Notes: a model not told the origin generated them from the sequence alone. A DNA stretch of 64,000 bases from Acanthornis magna (GCA_036785705.1 JAWUZG010000159.1:3348001-3412000), one strand, 5' to 3'; shown: positions 14,101 through 28,700, counted from the first letter of the stretch. A program made the numbers and translations.

Positions 14101-17100
14101 CCCACATCCCACTGTCTCCAGAGCACCTGCGGAAGAGCAGACACACTGCTCCTTGCCCAGATTCTGTCAATGAAGCCACTGTGATTCCCAGGTGGATACA
14201 CCAGGAGATTCAGCTCAGAGCCATCCATCATCCACCTTTAACTCCCTGGACAGCTGTTCCCATCATCTCCGTGCCACATCTCTGGCATCAGTGAGAGCAG
14301 CCCCTGTACTGAGAATTGCCATGCAAGAGGGTCTGTAGAGCAGGACCCCCTCAGCTGAGAGAGCACACCAGTGCTGCAGGCACAGGCACATTTCCATGGG
14401 TGATGTCTGGCAGGGTGTCCTGGTGGAGCTGGTGGCATCCTCAGGTGTCACCGTGACCTCTGCCAGGACCCCTCCAGATGAAGCAGTGTTGGTCCCCCCA
14501 GTTCATCTTTTGACTCTCAACTCCACGACTGCATCACCTGGGCTGGAGCAGCCAGCCCTGCTCCGAAACGCTCAGCCCACCCTCAGGAGGGAAGGGAAAT
14601 GTCCTGTCCTTGGACAAGGTGGCTTCTGCTGAGGGGACACTGAGGCACGGGCAGGAGAGGGCAGCAGGGTGTGATGGAGCTGGAACCAGGAGGAGATGGT
14701 GCCTCCACCCTGGCGCTCTGATTCCCCAGCAGAGGCACAGTGACAGACCCTGGAGATGCTCATGGAGGGGCTATTTTTAATCACCTTTCCACTGGGTTTT
14801 TGCAACGCCCCGTTCGCACTTGCTCTGTGAAAAAGGATGTCAGAGCAGATTAACAGCTGGTTCCTGCCTGCTCCGACAGCTCTGACAATGCGTCCCTTCT
14901 TCTCAAGGTGACAGGAACATGCAGCTGCCTAATGGGTACAGAAGTGTCTATTCTTTCCCAGTGACATTTATTGTGAAATATCTGAGTGGGACTGAGAGAC
15001 ATGCAAGGCTTTCCCTCCGTTATCAGGCGACCCTGGTCAGTGTCCTGCTGTCAAGGACTAAAGTAATTTATGTCAGAGCTGCAAGTGTTTACTTATCTGC
15101 CCCAGCGCCCAGCTCGGCCGAGAGCAGCCAGACTGGCTCCAGTGGGGCTCACCAGCCTTTTCCTGCCGCTGGGAAAGGCTGGGTGCCGGCCCTGTCCCAG
15201 CCAGCAGGGCCAGGAGGGGCCAAAATGGGCCACTGAAAAACCTCGCTGTGGCTCGGGTGCAGCAGCACAGATGTGAGAGTCACAGATCTGTCAGCAAGAA
15301 GTGACATCCCGGAGCAGAAGGGACTAAAACACAGCCCGAGCAGCAGCACGAGGCATCTGCTCACAATGGCAAGGGCTGAGGTGTGAATTTGGAGAGGGTT
15401 TTGCCAGGTGGAGCAGAGCAGCATCCAGCCAGTGGAAGCTGCAGCAGATCCCTGTGTGCATTTCCTGGGCATCGCACCTGGGAGCCCACAGAAAATGCTG
15501 GGGAAGGGTGGGAGAGCTGCTTGACAGCTCTGTACCCTCCTGTTTTCTCATCTTATGGACCTCTGGGAGGTTATTGAGTGGAGGTTTGTGGAGGCAGAGG
15601 GGCTCCAGGGAGGCAGAGCTGTTCAGGAACAGGGACAGCCCAATACTGGGGATTTTTGGCTCCGTAAAACCTTGGCAAGAGCATCCCAAACCCCTGCGAG
15701 CCTCACGGGTGGCTTTAAAGGACTTGTCCAATGCTTCTGTCTTGTGTCATGGCAGAAACCGGAGATTTCAGTGCGTCTGGTCCTGAGTCTGTACAACTTT
15801 CCCTCAGATTCAGTTCCAAAACTCTCCAGTTTTTGTAAAGCAGCACAATTATCCCGGCAGTCCTCCCCCACGCTGGCCACCATCCGTCATCCCAAACAGG
15901 GGAACAACTTTCATCTCTCTGGAGCTGCACATCCTTCGCGGCACAGGGGAGATGAGCACGGGCCTGATAGCTCTGCTCCCGGGGCTGCCTCCTTCCTGAT
16001 GGATGTGCCCAGAGATAAATATTAGGCTGTGGTAGTTTCCTCTCCGAGGCTCACAAGCTCTCGTTGTCGGGCGGGGAGCCTTCAGCCAGTTGGGATGTGA
16101 ACAATAGATTAAAGGAGACAGACTATCTCTTGCTAAATGAGCTGTTATTCGAAATCAGCTTTTTCTTCCTTTTTTTTTTTTTTCCCCCAACCCAGGGCAC
16201 TCCTCAGAAAAAAAAAATATTCCACTGACATTGAATTTCTCTTGACAAATATTTTTCTGAGCTGTCTCCTCTTCCCACCCATCAGGGCATGATCAAAGGG
16301 TTGGTCCTGCTCCGGGGAGGAGCTGTGGGGTGGCTGTGGGGCCCTGAGGCTGTGCTGCCATCCCTGCCTGGTGGCACTGTCCCCCGTGCTGAGGGACCTG
16401 CTGTGGCTATTGCAGGAATGAAAAATACTCCAGAGAAACTCTTTGGGGAGTGAGTTTTGTGGCCATCACAGTGCCCTTGGTCATGCTCACCCCAGGAGTG
16501 GTGCCAGAGGAGTGGCAGAGCCAGTGAGGCTCTGCAAGGTGCCTTTCACCTGCGAGAAAAAAGAGTATCTCCAGCAGAGTTTGACGTCTGCTCAGCTTGT
16601 TGGGGTTTTTTCCGAACACCAGGAGATTCCTGAAGTGCAGGCTGATCCCACGAAGTGCAACCTCTCCTATTTTTTGCTCCAAACCCAAAGCACAGCAGTC
16701 AATAACACACAGCCCCATCGCTCGTCCCTCCACGCTCTTGACAGAGGCTCATATGCAAAAGTACAAAAGCCTCACTTAAAAAAAAAAAAAAATCAGATAT
16801 TTATTATGCCTTTGATGTTCCATAAGAACAGTTGTGGCTTCTGCTTAGTCTCCAACATCCGATTGACAATTGTTTATTAGTTTTAAAATAGCTGAAATTC
16901 ATGTCAAACATTCCGCATGTTAGAAAAATGTTTATGAAGTGTTATCATAGTTTATTTAACTGTGAATGTTTAGGAAACCAGCATAAAATATAATGGACCA
17001 CACAAGGCTCTGAGCAGCCCAACAATGAATGGTAGGCATGTTTTGTGGGCCATGGCGAAGAGGGATGCCACCTTTTCCTCCTGGAGAATCCTCCTGGTCC

Positions 17101-17730
17101 TTGGCTACGTTTTTGTGGCAGCAGGGGTCCGAAAGAACAGGGCTTGGTTAATTTTAAGGATGTTCCTCCTGAAAAGCTTCCAAGAGCAATGCTCACAATT
17201 GCAGAGTTTGGTTGAGCACAGGTGCTAAATGCCAGGAGGGAGGGATCTCTTCTCGTGGACCATGAGGGTTTGCTGATGGACACCTGAATATTGATCAGGG
17301 CATTAATATTCATGAGCACACATAGTCACACTGCCCAAGCACAATGCACTGTCCAAGACACTGCGAATTTGGCTTTATATTTGAGATAAAGATGCCTTTC
17401 TGACAGATTTGGATGGAATTTTAGCCCTGCTTTCTCTGGATCTGCCATTCCTAAGCTGGGGATGAGGTGGCAGCTGACCATGCAGCCCAGCTCTTGTCAA
17501 GAGGTCCTTTGTGTTCAGCTGGAGCAGGGCAGGCACCATCGTCCGAACGTGAGACACCAAATGCAACCTGTGTGAGAAATGCTCTTCTCTTTCAGACCCT
17601 TCTGCTCTGCTTTGCAGCAAAATCTCATCATCTTTGAGGACTCAAAAGAGCTGCAGATAAATATTGTAGAATACTGTAATGGTTTGTGTTCAAAGGAGCT
17701 TAAATTTAATTTCATTACCCCCCCTTCCAC
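11198..17730. other. Intergenic, no gene seen
   Basis: Unique non-coding sequence with T-rich stretches at about 11942-11983 and 16168-16184. A stretch at about 11640-11900 contains GATA-type motifs (AGATAAGG at 11687-11694, GATAAA at 11751-11756). It could be a regulatory element, but conservation cannot be judged from one sequence. Confidence 0.5.
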
Positions 17731-17892
17731 TCTCCCAGGTTGCCCCAATGTCCAGCCTGGCCTTGGACACTTCCAGGGCTGAGGCAACCACAGCTTCTCT
17801 GGGCAACCTGTGCCAGGGCCTCCCCACCCTCACAGGGAAAAATTTCTTCCTAATACTCAGTCCAAACCTGCCCTCTTTCAGTTTAGCTCTCT
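17731..17892 (-). mobile_element. CR1 LINE fragment (3' end region)
   Basis: The + strand reads as the reverse complement of the avian CR1 3' region. It has the order 'gccttggacacttccaggg', then 'ttctctgggcaacctg', then 'atttcttcctaat', which is diagnostic of the family. Only the 3' portion is present, as is usual for 5'-truncated CR1 copies. The terminal octamer repeat is missing at the 17.7 kb side, so the copy is also eroded there. Confidence 0.9.
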
Positions 17893-20800
17893 AAAGAAAC
17901 ATTAAATCAGCAAATGATTGCAAGCCAGCTTAGGAGCATCCCAGTGCCCGGATTCTTTTCAGAATCCCTGGATGTCAGTGAAATATATATTAGAACCATT
18001 CCTCCAAGCAGTGGCCAACAACAGCTGCTTGCCACTGAAGGTTGCACACGGGATCGTATTTTAGAAATTCCCTATTTTTGTGAACTTTCCCTTGAAACCT
18101 GCAGATTTAGCAGCAGGACATGGGAAGGAAATGCCAGGTTATTCTTCCCAGCGGCTGACAGAGATGTGGAACAATAGGAATGGATATTTTAGTCATTGGG
18201 TTAAAAATGCTTTTTTCCCCTGATAAAAATGAACTCGTGGGACTCTTTTTTGTTCCAGAGCCCAGATGAACCCAGGGAGCAAAGATGCTCCAATGCTGTG
18301 GGCTTTTCTATGACATTTCTCTGTGCTCAGAATAAAAACTGAATGATCCATACCCAGATTAATTGACTTTATCTCTAACATTTGAATTCTACATCAAAAT
18401 CTTTGATTGATCTTATTTTTGACCACTGGCACACAAGTGGATTTGGTTTAAGCAGCTTTGCTTGCCTGTTGTCCTACAATCCAGCATTGCTTTGTGCCTG
18501 TACCTCTGATCTCTGGGGCCTGGCTGTGTTCCCATTTAATGAAAAATCCCAGTGGTTCCATGATTGCAGAATGGGTGGAGGGAAAGTTTGGCACGCCAGG
18601 CTCAGCCCAGCAGAGTCACTGCCCTTGGTCACTGCAGCACCACCAAAGGCTCCAGTGTTTTATTCCTGGGCTCTTGCTGTTCCCATCACCTTCATCTGAA
18701 CATCTTTTCCCCTCCAATCATAAAATTTCCACATTTGATATTTTAAAATCTTATTTCTCATAAAACTCCCAAGTATGAAAATTTCTTTTAAAGAAATATA
18801 CCATTAATGTATCTTTATGATGTGCAGCTGATGCTCACAGCATGGGCTATGACTTTTTTATGTTCCCTACTTGTCCTTGAGACATTTTATTTTGACACCA
18901 TATCCTCACATTCTAAATTAAAGCATATTTTTATTATCTGCTATATGCCAGCAGACAGCAGTGCCTTAAAGCTGTTGTACAGCTCCTCGTGTCCATCTCA
19001 GGCCACTTTCCCCTCTTCCCCTCCACTTCCCCCATTGCTTCACCTCTCCAAAAAAGCCAGGATTGAGTTATCCATGCTGACAGCAATTTACAGTGCCCAT
19101 TAAGAGTCATATAAATTCCAGTGGATCAAGGAAGCTTGGAGTATATGATATTCAGGCCCAGCTAATAGCTCTGGGCTAATTGCCATCTCGTGTTTCTGCT
19201 CTCCAGCCCCTCTGTTTATATCTCCAGCGCAAGCAAGCAGTAAAACAAGTTTCCAGGTTCCCCAGTCACCCAAGGAGGGCTGGCAGCTGCTGGCTCCAGT
19301 AGCAGGCAGAGGGCTGGAGGTGGCAGTCACTTCCCATATTTAATGTGAGCTGCTCCTCCCGATCCTGTAGGAAATGAGGTCACCCTGGTGGAACTTCTGC
19401 GATGGTTGTGTGGGAAGCAGTGGTGTCAGCTCGGTGTCATCGTGGTCCTTATCATGGCTCCAGGGGTTGGTGGCTTTGGGGAAGTCTGTTAAATAATCTG
19501 CACATAATCCACGATTTTCTTTTTGGCAATGGGTTGGTGAAAGGTTGATCAATAGGGATATTTATTGTGGAGTCCTTGTTGGCTTGAAAAGCTGGGTGAG
19601 TAGGGATATTTACTGTGAAACCTTTGCTGATAAATGAACGCTCGGGCGTTAATTGTCAAAGGAGTCAGGAAATCGGGACATTGCTCACACTGTGCTGGGC
19701 TGGGGCGGTGGCAGCAGCAGGGAAAGGTGTTCCCCTTCTTTCATCAGCTGCCAGCAGAGGGGTTGTTTGTGTAGGGTCTGGGACATCTGTGTTCTGAGCA
19801 CTGCCGAGCCAAGAGGAGCACGTCTGTGTGCCTTGGAGCGCAGTTCAACACCTCTTTCCCCATCTCATTTGCTGCCCTCCAAGCCAAGCCACTTTTTCTT
19901 TTTTTTTTAATAGGAAATGAAAATTAATCCTCTCCACCACGCACACTTCTAATGAATTATTTGTAAACTCATGCCTTTCATGTCGGTGGGGTCTGTCAGT
20001 GGTGTTTGCTCTCAATTGATTCATCCCGCCCTGGGCTGGAGTGGGGGGATTTGATTATGGCACAATTAAGCCTGACAGGGTTATCAGATGACCCCTGGAA
20101 AAATCGTAAAGCACTTTCCATCTTCTGCAAGATGGATAGACAAATCTTGTGAGGCTGCTTAGGAGCAGGAGCTGAAAAATTCGGCTGGGGTGGGACTGCT
20201 GGGGAAGTGCTGAGGTGTAGGGAAAGGGCAGGAGTCACATCTGCATCTGGAGTGGGTCATGTTCGTGCTGCCAGAGCAGGCAAAGGTGACACTGTCCCCT
20301 TCACAGCCATCCAGGCTGTCCTGGAGGGTCCTAGCAAGGATGGAAGCAAAGTGTGCAAAGTTTTAAAGAGTGTAATGCAAAGGCTGAGGGATGTCACTGG
20401 CCACGGGCCGGGAATGTCCCCACAGGGGCAAAATGTGATTTAAATCAATTTGCCCATCACCAGTGCCAGCAGAGCATGTACAAACCTCCCCTCTTGCCCA
20501 CCTTGTTTCCATGTCTTTCTGATCACATTTCAGCACGGAGAGCAGGCCAAAACTATTTAATATCAGGTGGGAGTTTCACCCTCCCCCCCCAACACACTCT
20601 CTGGAGCTGCTCCTCTCCTGCCTGGAATTTGCTGCTATCCCCAGCTATTTGCTGACTCCCTTGGTTTGGCAGCTTTCATCCTCCTCATTGCTGCCCAAAA
20701 CATTTGCTTTGACTATTTGTAGAGCTGACCCAACCCTCTTTCAATATATTTCTGGTTTTTTAGTTAATTTGGAGGAAAAAATGGGTTTTCTGCTACATTT

Positions 20801-23800
20801 TTTTCCCAGAAATTATCAGCAAGGCTGAAATTCTCTTTATGTGAAACACTTGGACTGAGTGAGAGCTGGGACTCTGGGAGGTGGATGTGTCAGGCTGTGA
20901 AGGATTTGCAAAGTTTCACCATCGTGGCAGCCTGGCCATGAGTCCCTTCTGGGCCACCACTGAGGGAAGCCTGAAGATTTTTGGCTAAACTCTTTGCACT
21001 GCTTTCCACTAAATCTGTTAAAATGTGCATTGATTTTTGCCTTAAAAACTCCAGAAATTAAAATAGAGGAGTGGCTACATGGGAGCACTGGGTTGTGCTG
21101 AATGACACTCAGTGAATGTCACAGTGGAGTGACACCTAAGCACCTACTTTTCCTTTCTTTATCATTATTATTAATGATTTCAACCATTGGAATGACTAGC
21201 ACAACATCACAGTATTATTTTGGACATGCAGGTTTGCACTTTCCAGCAGATAATCCACACACAGAGCTCATGTGAATGTTTTCAGACTTTCCTCAGCCAT
21301 TTCCTGCATCCCCATCCCAAACTGCAGCTCGTGAGGTGCTCCTAAGACAACCAAAAGCCCTTGAGAGAGGAAATTGGCCATTTCCTTTTATTTCAGAGTT
21401 TGCTTTTCAGGTTGGACTCTTGGTCTCCTCGGAGAGGTACTCAGGTGGGCAGCCAGGCATGGAGAGAGCTTTGCTGGTGTCAGGGGAGGAGGCAGAGAGC
21501 AGGGGTGTGGACACTGGACATTCCTCCCTGGACACTGGAAGGGAGAAGCAGCCAAACCCTGGACACCAAATGAATTCAGGTTTTCACTTTTGTGATTTTG
21601 CAGTAAACCCAAGATCAGTAAATTGATTTTCGTAGTAATAAAAGCTGAACACTCATAACCCCCAAAGCGATAAACATTTTACTGCTGTTTAGAATTCATA
21701 TTTTATTTCCAGTCTTTTCCTTGGATATGCCCTGAGGGGGAGGATTTTATGTGCAGCTCTATAAATGAACTGAGTGCAAATATTTTTATTTTCTGCTAAA
21801 CATCAAAATTTTGATGCATTCTCATGAGGCCAAATGCACTTCTTAAAAGTACAGTGAGCCAGCAGAGTAACTTGGCTAGGCTTTTCTTCTGAAGGAGAAG
21901 CACCATCAATAAAAAAACTGGGCACCAGGCACTGGGAAAAAGAGAATGGGCACAAAAACTACCAGTTTCTGATTTTGACCCTCTTGTTTCTTGATGTTGA
22001 GTTAGAACTAATCAGGTTATTTTCTGTATTTCTGAATCCTTGTAATTCCTACTCTGAGACAGCAGAGAAGAGATTGAAGTGCCTCAAGAAGAATCATTCC
22101 TTTCCCTCTGGTTCTTGGATCAGTATTTTCTTGTCTAGATCTCAGGGTCTGGGGTTCTGCTGCCGTACAACATCAAGGCTTGGTGGCTTGGTCTGGTGCT
22201 GAGCTTATTTGCACCTGTGAAAAGCTGCTCCATCTTCCTAATTGTGATTATTAATTTCTAGGAGGGTGTGCAGAGAGTACAGGCAGTGCTCACTTGGAGC
22301 CTTGGGGTGTCCCAAGGTTTCAAAGCTTAAAATAACAGTGCAGCAATGGATGAGGAGAGCATTACAGGTGCATTTTAGAGATTTCTGAAATATTTGAGCT
22401 ATAATTCTTCTCTCTTCACAGTCCCGGGCGGCCAGAATTCATGGCAAAAAAAGTACACCTGGCTTTTTATGCAAAGGGATGAAAGAAGCAACACATATAA
22501 AGGAGATTAATGCTCTCTAAAACACCCTGGAAATATTCCTTCTGTAAAATATATATAGCAGATATCGATGGCATCTCGTAAGGTGACCCAGGTGATTCAG
22601 CACTTGGCTGCCCATGAGTGATGTGGTCATCACTCTCCCTATGGCAGTAACTTCTTTATGCCGTGTAATGACACCCAGGAGAAGATGTAGAGTCTTTTAC
22701 AGGTGTAATTGAAGGCTGGGGGATCCAGGTGCCAGATTTTGGTGAGCTCTCTTAGCCACGGCCATCTGTGGGCAGGAGCCTCGTTTGTGCATTTCTGTGG
22801 CCACTCTCAAGCACCTCCACTCTTGCCTTGCCCCCCCAAACCTGCCCATTTCCACCCTTTCTTTATTTCCACTTGAGATTAATTCCACTTCTATCCTACA
22901 CCAGCACAACAAGGGGAGAAAGGGAGTTGGAGAAACTTCTGCTTGGCACCAGCTCCTAAATTGCCTTCTCATCAATGAATCTCTATCATGAGCCAAGCTT
23001 AATGAATCAAAATGTTAATTAACACGCACATAAATTCAGCAGCCCTGGATGGATGATGCCTGGCCCCCTCTGCTGCTCTGAATTCCTCCCTCTCATCATC
23101 ATCACATCTTCTGGCTCTCTCCTTCATTAGTTTTTATTTGATGATTTAATACCACCGTTAGTCAAAAAATTATCAGCTCTAGCGTGTGTGCACAGCAAGC
23201 TGCAAGTCAGGGCCGTAAAACACGAGGCAATTCATGCTGCAAAGATGTCACACAAGTAAAGAAATCTGTCCCTCATTTCCACTGAGGACTGAATGGACAC
23301 AGAGATCCGAAATCCTGGGCAGCAGCCACGGATAACACTTGGCTCTTGTAGGAAGAAAAGCATAAAACCGTCAGGTAAAATGAAATAAAAAGTAGCTTCT
23401 TTAAAATAAAACTGGGTATCCCGGCCTGAAAGAAAAGCAAAAATAGTAGGAGTGGCATTTTAATGTGTTTTCTTCTCATGAGTGGACAGTCCCAGCAAGA
23501 ATGATGGACTGCCCTGGTAGAAACCAGTCCCAGCCGTGGGCCAAGGAGCTCTGGGCTGAAAATAAAGTTGATGTGTTCCCTCCAGACGCCTTGTCCTGCC
23601 CACCAGCATTCACTCAACAGTCTCCTATCAGTGCGAATTTTGGGGACCCAGCATCAATCACCATGGCGAGAAGTGCTTGACACCAGAGCCTCTGGGTGGG
23701 CTCAGACTCATTGCTTTCCTTTGGTAATTAAAGAAGATTACACAAATGATTAAGCCTTTATTTACCATTAACGACTGGAGTTGACTGAGCTGTGGCGCTG

Positions 23801-25514
23801 ACCTGACAGGCTGGGGACTCATCCTGAGCACCAACAGCCCTTGGGAAAGCACAGAATTCGGCTTCAAAAAGGACTTTTGGAGAAGGATGGGTGCTTACAA
23901 CCCCGGTAAAGCTCCTGAGGTGCTCTGCCTTTTGTGGGATTGCCCTGGGATGCTGAGCAGGAGGGAAGATGTGAAGGGTCCCAGGCCCTGACAGCTAACA
24001 TACACATAGCCTGGATGGCTTGTGCACCAGATAAAGGAGAGAAAACACCTCCTGGAGACAAAACACAGGATTTCTCCTCTGCCATCCTTCATCTCTGATG
24101 AATCATGATTGCGATCTCCCAAAGCCCTGGGTGGGTGGCTCCCAGCTGCCACCCCTCGCTCTCGGGGCTCCCAGAGACACTTTCTGCAGCCTTCCCTGCA
24201 AACCATGCCATCATCGAGGTTCCCTAGAGACAGTGTGGGTTTTAGGGGGGAAAACAGCTGTTTTTTTCGGGGATTATTGGGTCCTAGTGGTGGCTCCAAC
24301 AGGACAAAGTCTCAGGGATGTGGCACACCCCGGGCCACCCTTCACCCCCACTCTCTCTCAACATCTTCCTGCGCTGTGCAGTGCAAAAAACTTTCAAATG
24401 CCTTTCCTTTGGCTTGGAGCTCGTGAAACGTTTCTGGATCAAACCCAAATATTCAAACTCCTGCTTTCTGACATCCAAAGAAATCCAGAGGGTTTTCTTT
24501 TGGGAGAAAGAAGAGAACTGAAAAGTGGTCTGACATGTTAGAGAAAAGTTGCATGTGGGGGGGTTAAAGAAGAAAACACCTTCTAAACTTAGTTAAGTAT
24601 TTAAGGCTAAGTGCACTGAATGATAGGCTGGAAAATTTTTGTCCATCAGACAAGGGTTTGGATCAATTTGCTCTGCCTTTGCACCACCATCGATTTCCAC
24701 TCCTGGAGCATTAGTGCTGCCAGGGACTTGCCTGTGGGTGGGGGCTGGAGGCTCTGCTGGAAAACTTCTGCTCTCATCTCCATTCTTCACCCAGGAAAAT
24801 AACCTCAGAGGCTGTGCAGCCTCTAAAGGACAAATCCCTGTGCCTGGTCGCTGGTGGGTGTTGGGAGCACAGGCAGATCCCAACATTCCGAGCTGCAGGA
24901 AAACTGCTGAGCCAAAGTCAGGGATGCATTGGGCGAATAGGCACGAAATCTTCCATTAATGGCCAAATCCTGCTGCCAGCCCAGACAGCTGGAGGGCTGC
25001 ACATGTGCCAGCGTGGGCGGACTCGCTTCCTAAAATAGCTTTTGGGATTGATGCTGCCAGGGCTCAACATTTCCCGAGGTGTCAGGGCAATGCTTTGTTC
25101 TGACGCGCCACCTTCCCTGACAAGCATCACAGGGACCAAACAAACTGCAGGGAAATTAATTGGGAAACTCTCTCAGTCCCCCCCAGACTCTCAACCCTGT
25201 GTAAATACGTACCCACAGTAATGTCACCGGCTGCCCTCAGTGACAGTTTTTTTTGTCATAGAAAAGCAGAGATTTCAGGGATTTCCTTCACTCCTGCCCC
25301 AGGCAGGGACAAGTCGCTCTGGAATTGTGTTGGTGGGAGTCATTTTCATTTGATCGCAGTGTTGTGAAGGATTCAAATTCAGGCTGCTTCTGTCCTGTCC
25401 TTCTGATTTTCTTTATTTCTTTAATACAAACAAAAAACCTGAAATGGAATATTTTTACCCCACAGTCCTTGGATGTCAGAAATCTCTCCTAGAATTTTTA
25501 TAATGCTGAAATAT
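17893..25514. other. Intergenic, no gene seen
   Basis: Unique non-coding sequence. The only internal structure noticed is a degenerate 48-bp duplication at about 19530-19626. A C-run lies near 20583. No exon or RNA gene could be supported. Confidence 0.5.
19530..19626. repeat. Degenerate 48-bp tandem duplication
   Basis: The 12-mer TAGGGATATTTA occurs at 19553-19564 and again at 19601-19612, exactly 48 bases later. Both copies are followed by similar sequence (TGTG, then TTG and TG), and the sequence before them is loosely similar. Two copies only, with clear divergence. Confidence 0.55.
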
Positions 25515-25790
25515 CAGAGAATCATGGAATGACAGAATGGTTTGGGTTGGAAGAGACCTTTCAGACCATCTCATTCCAACTCCCTGCCATAGCCAGGGAC
25601 ACCTTCTGCTGTCCCAGGTTGCTCCAAGTGCTGTCCAGCCTGGCCTTGGACACTTCCAGGGATGAGGCAGTCACGGTTTCTATGGGCAGCCTCCGACTCA
25701 CCACCCTCACAGGGAAAAATTTCCTGTTAATCCCTAATCTAAACCTACCTAAATATGACCCCTGCAGTTCGTCCTTTGGGACAGGGAGAC
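25515..25790 (-). mobile_element. CR1 LINE fragment (3' end region)
   Basis: The + strand begins with an 'agaatcatggaatgacagaa' stretch, the reverse complement of the degenerate CR1 terminal octamer repeat. It continues with 'ggtttgggttggaagagacc', then 'gccttggacacttccaggg', then the 'aaaaatttcctgttaat' block. This is the CR1 3' end in inverted orientation, truncated beyond about 25790. It is longer and better preserved than the copy at 17.7 kb. Confidence 0.93.
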
Positions 25791-28700
25791 ATCACAATCC
25801 TGATCCACAAATAGCAGAGGAAAAAGGGAGCAACCTCTCCCAAACCAGCGGGACCAGCATCACCATTTAAATGAGAATTGCCTTTTGATATTTCTCTACA
25901 ACTTTGGAGTCTTTCTCAATCATCAGGAGGGGGTGAAGGTGCAGGGACAGGGTCACTCCATCAAACCAGAGGCAATCCTGTTGGGATTCACAGCCACACC
26001 AGGTCCTGTCAGAGCACCAAAGTGGGCAGCACACAGAGATGGGGGGAAAAGATTATGGAGAAAGGAAAGGGCTCCACTGCACCCAGATATAGATTAATGA
26101 GTGAACCATTCATCTGATAGGGACACGAGGGCAGTTTGCAGGTATTGAGCCCCGCTACAATTCAGTAATACCACTTGGCTTTATCTCCTGCCCGAGTAAC
26201 ACAAACATTTATGGAATTACATTTTAAGGCTTTTAAAGGTGTATTTAGAACGTGTTTCCTTTGAAGTGTTATCTTTGCAAGCTCTCATATGCTGATAAAA
26301 CCCATGTTTAGCTGCCTCGCAAGGAGCGCTCGAAAACTGTCAGTTCGGAGATTTTTCATTCTCTTTGGCCAGGGACAGGGCAGCCTTCCCAGGGGCCGTG
26401 CTTTGCCTCATGCCACTGGCATTTGCCACAGCCCTTTCCCAGCAGAGCCAAGGTGCCTGCAGGAAAGCAGCAGTGAGAGGTCTCCTGCGGTGGGAACGAT
26501 GGTGTGGGTTGATCTTTGGAGGTGGGTGACATCCTCGGAGCTCTAACACAACGAAACAAAAGCCCTGGGGTTTTGCTGCCTGTGAGCTCCACTTCCCTTC
26601 CTGGGAACCTTCAGGAGAAGGGAAGCGGCGTGGCGAAACAAATGACTTCATTCCAGGCTGGTTCCAGTTAGCATCCCCATCCCTCCTCCCAGCCCTGCCC
26701 AGAGATGAAGACATTGCTCAACAGCTCATCACTCACCGGCAGGCTCCGCGCAGGCAGCCAATGCACAGACCCCAAGCCTCATCCCGCAGGCAGAAGACTT
26801 GACCCAAAGCTCCTTGAGACCCATGGAAAGGCTCCAGTGGATTTCTGCGGGTCTTGGATCTCAGCAAATGTTGGCAAACTCCGCCGAAGCTAATGGGAAC
26901 GTTGCTGGCAGCGCAGACTGACAGGTCAAGCAAAGGGAGAAAATTAATTTATCAACCAAGAGGATTTGTCTTGCCTTGAAGTTTCCAAGGAGTTTCTTAA
27001 CAGGATGCTCGTTAACATACCTTTGAGGGAGGAGGGACGCTCTCCGTGTGCCATTTTAAATACCAACAGCTCCGGATTGGCAGTGGCCACATGGCACACA
27101 GCTCGAGGGGTGGAAAGAGCTCTCCCCATTTCCTTTGCCCCTTTTCTGGTCCTCCCCAGCTCTGTGCAGACTGTCTTTCTCCTGACCTCCACCCTCGACT
27201 GGAGCCGAAATCTTGGTGCTGGAGCCTGGCCATGCTCGCTCCAGCCCTGCTCAAATGCCTTTTTGGAGTTGCTTTCATTCATTTTCTTCCCCCCCAAACA
27301 CACCCCCCCCCCACCTCCAAAATCACCAAGCACAACTTGTCTGAACGTGTGCCGAACCTGATAAGCCTTTGGCAACCGCCAGAATAAATTGCTTTAATAA
27401 AAATGAAAACCATTTTGAGGGGGGAGCGGGGAGGGAAGGGAAGCAAAAGCAAATGCAAAAATAATGTGCAGGCAAGGGCCCATGTGATCACCTGGCAGGA
27501 GGAGGCATTCCCAAATCAAAGCATAAATCATGGAGCTGGGAGCAGCCAGGCCAGCGTGGGGGCAGGCAGCGAAGCCCTTCCCTTCTAGGTTCACATTCGT
27601 TGCTGCAAAGAGCACGGAGCGGGTGCTGCTTTTACCAGGTGATGGAGAATAACGTGCTAAAATACTTCCCAAAGGGAATTGCGTGAGGAACAGGGTCCCA
27701 GGGGGTCCCAGGAGTGTGTGGCTGCAGTGGTTTTAGTGGGATGGGTGTGCTCAGAGCCCTCCAGGCAGGATGGGAAGGTTTGCAGGATCCATCCTCCAGC
27801 CACCCCTGCGTGCCAAGAACTTTGCTCCATCCCATCCCATCCCACACCAAGGCAAGGGAGCAAGGGAGGCAAGGGGAGCCTGCAAAACCCCGTGCCTGGA
27901 AGGTTGTGAGTTGGACACAGCCCTTGGCACAGCGCGGGAGAAGTTGTGCCAAATCCACCACATTCCGCAAAGGAGCTTTCACACTTGGAGATGGATTTTG
28001 CAGAGGTTCTCATAAACACATGGGGTGATGCTGTCTTTATCTGTGCTCAGGAGGAAGGGACATCAATCCCAGGCATGGCACAGCCGTGTTCACTACCTGA
28101 CAGTGTCACACCAGGGAAGTGTCTGAGAGCACCGAGGGAGTTTTGCAGCCTGACTTGGTGGAGAGCTACTGTAGATTGCCTCAAAGTTGATCAGCCACCA
28201 CTGCAAACCAAACAATTAGGTTTTCTAGGTTTGTTTTCTTATAAAAAGAAATCATTATATAATTAGAGACTGGTGAAAAAACAGTGATGGATTAGTGGCA
28301 CTGGATGCGCCACAGATGGTTTGACATTTGCTCTTTCCACTTCAGCTGGACTCAGGCAAACCATGTCTTCCTGCCTTTTATTGTGGCATGAGAACTTTGC
28401 TGCTGGTTTTCCAAATTGGGAAAGAGGTGTTGCAAACAGAGAAAAAGAACAACTTTGGCCCATTCCTATGTTGGGTATCCAGGTGCTGCCACATTGGAGA
28501 TAACAAATCAAGGAGGGCCAAGGAGAGCTACAGAGCATCTTTCTTTCCAAGGATCTGTGCCAGAAATGAAGTTCAAAATGAGTTTTCTTGTCTTTAATAC
28601 TGAGATATTATTGATTAATTAATTACAGAGGGATAAATGACATAGTTGTGTGTTATGGATAAACAATTTAAAGCCTAAGAGCTGTCATCCTTCCCCAGCT

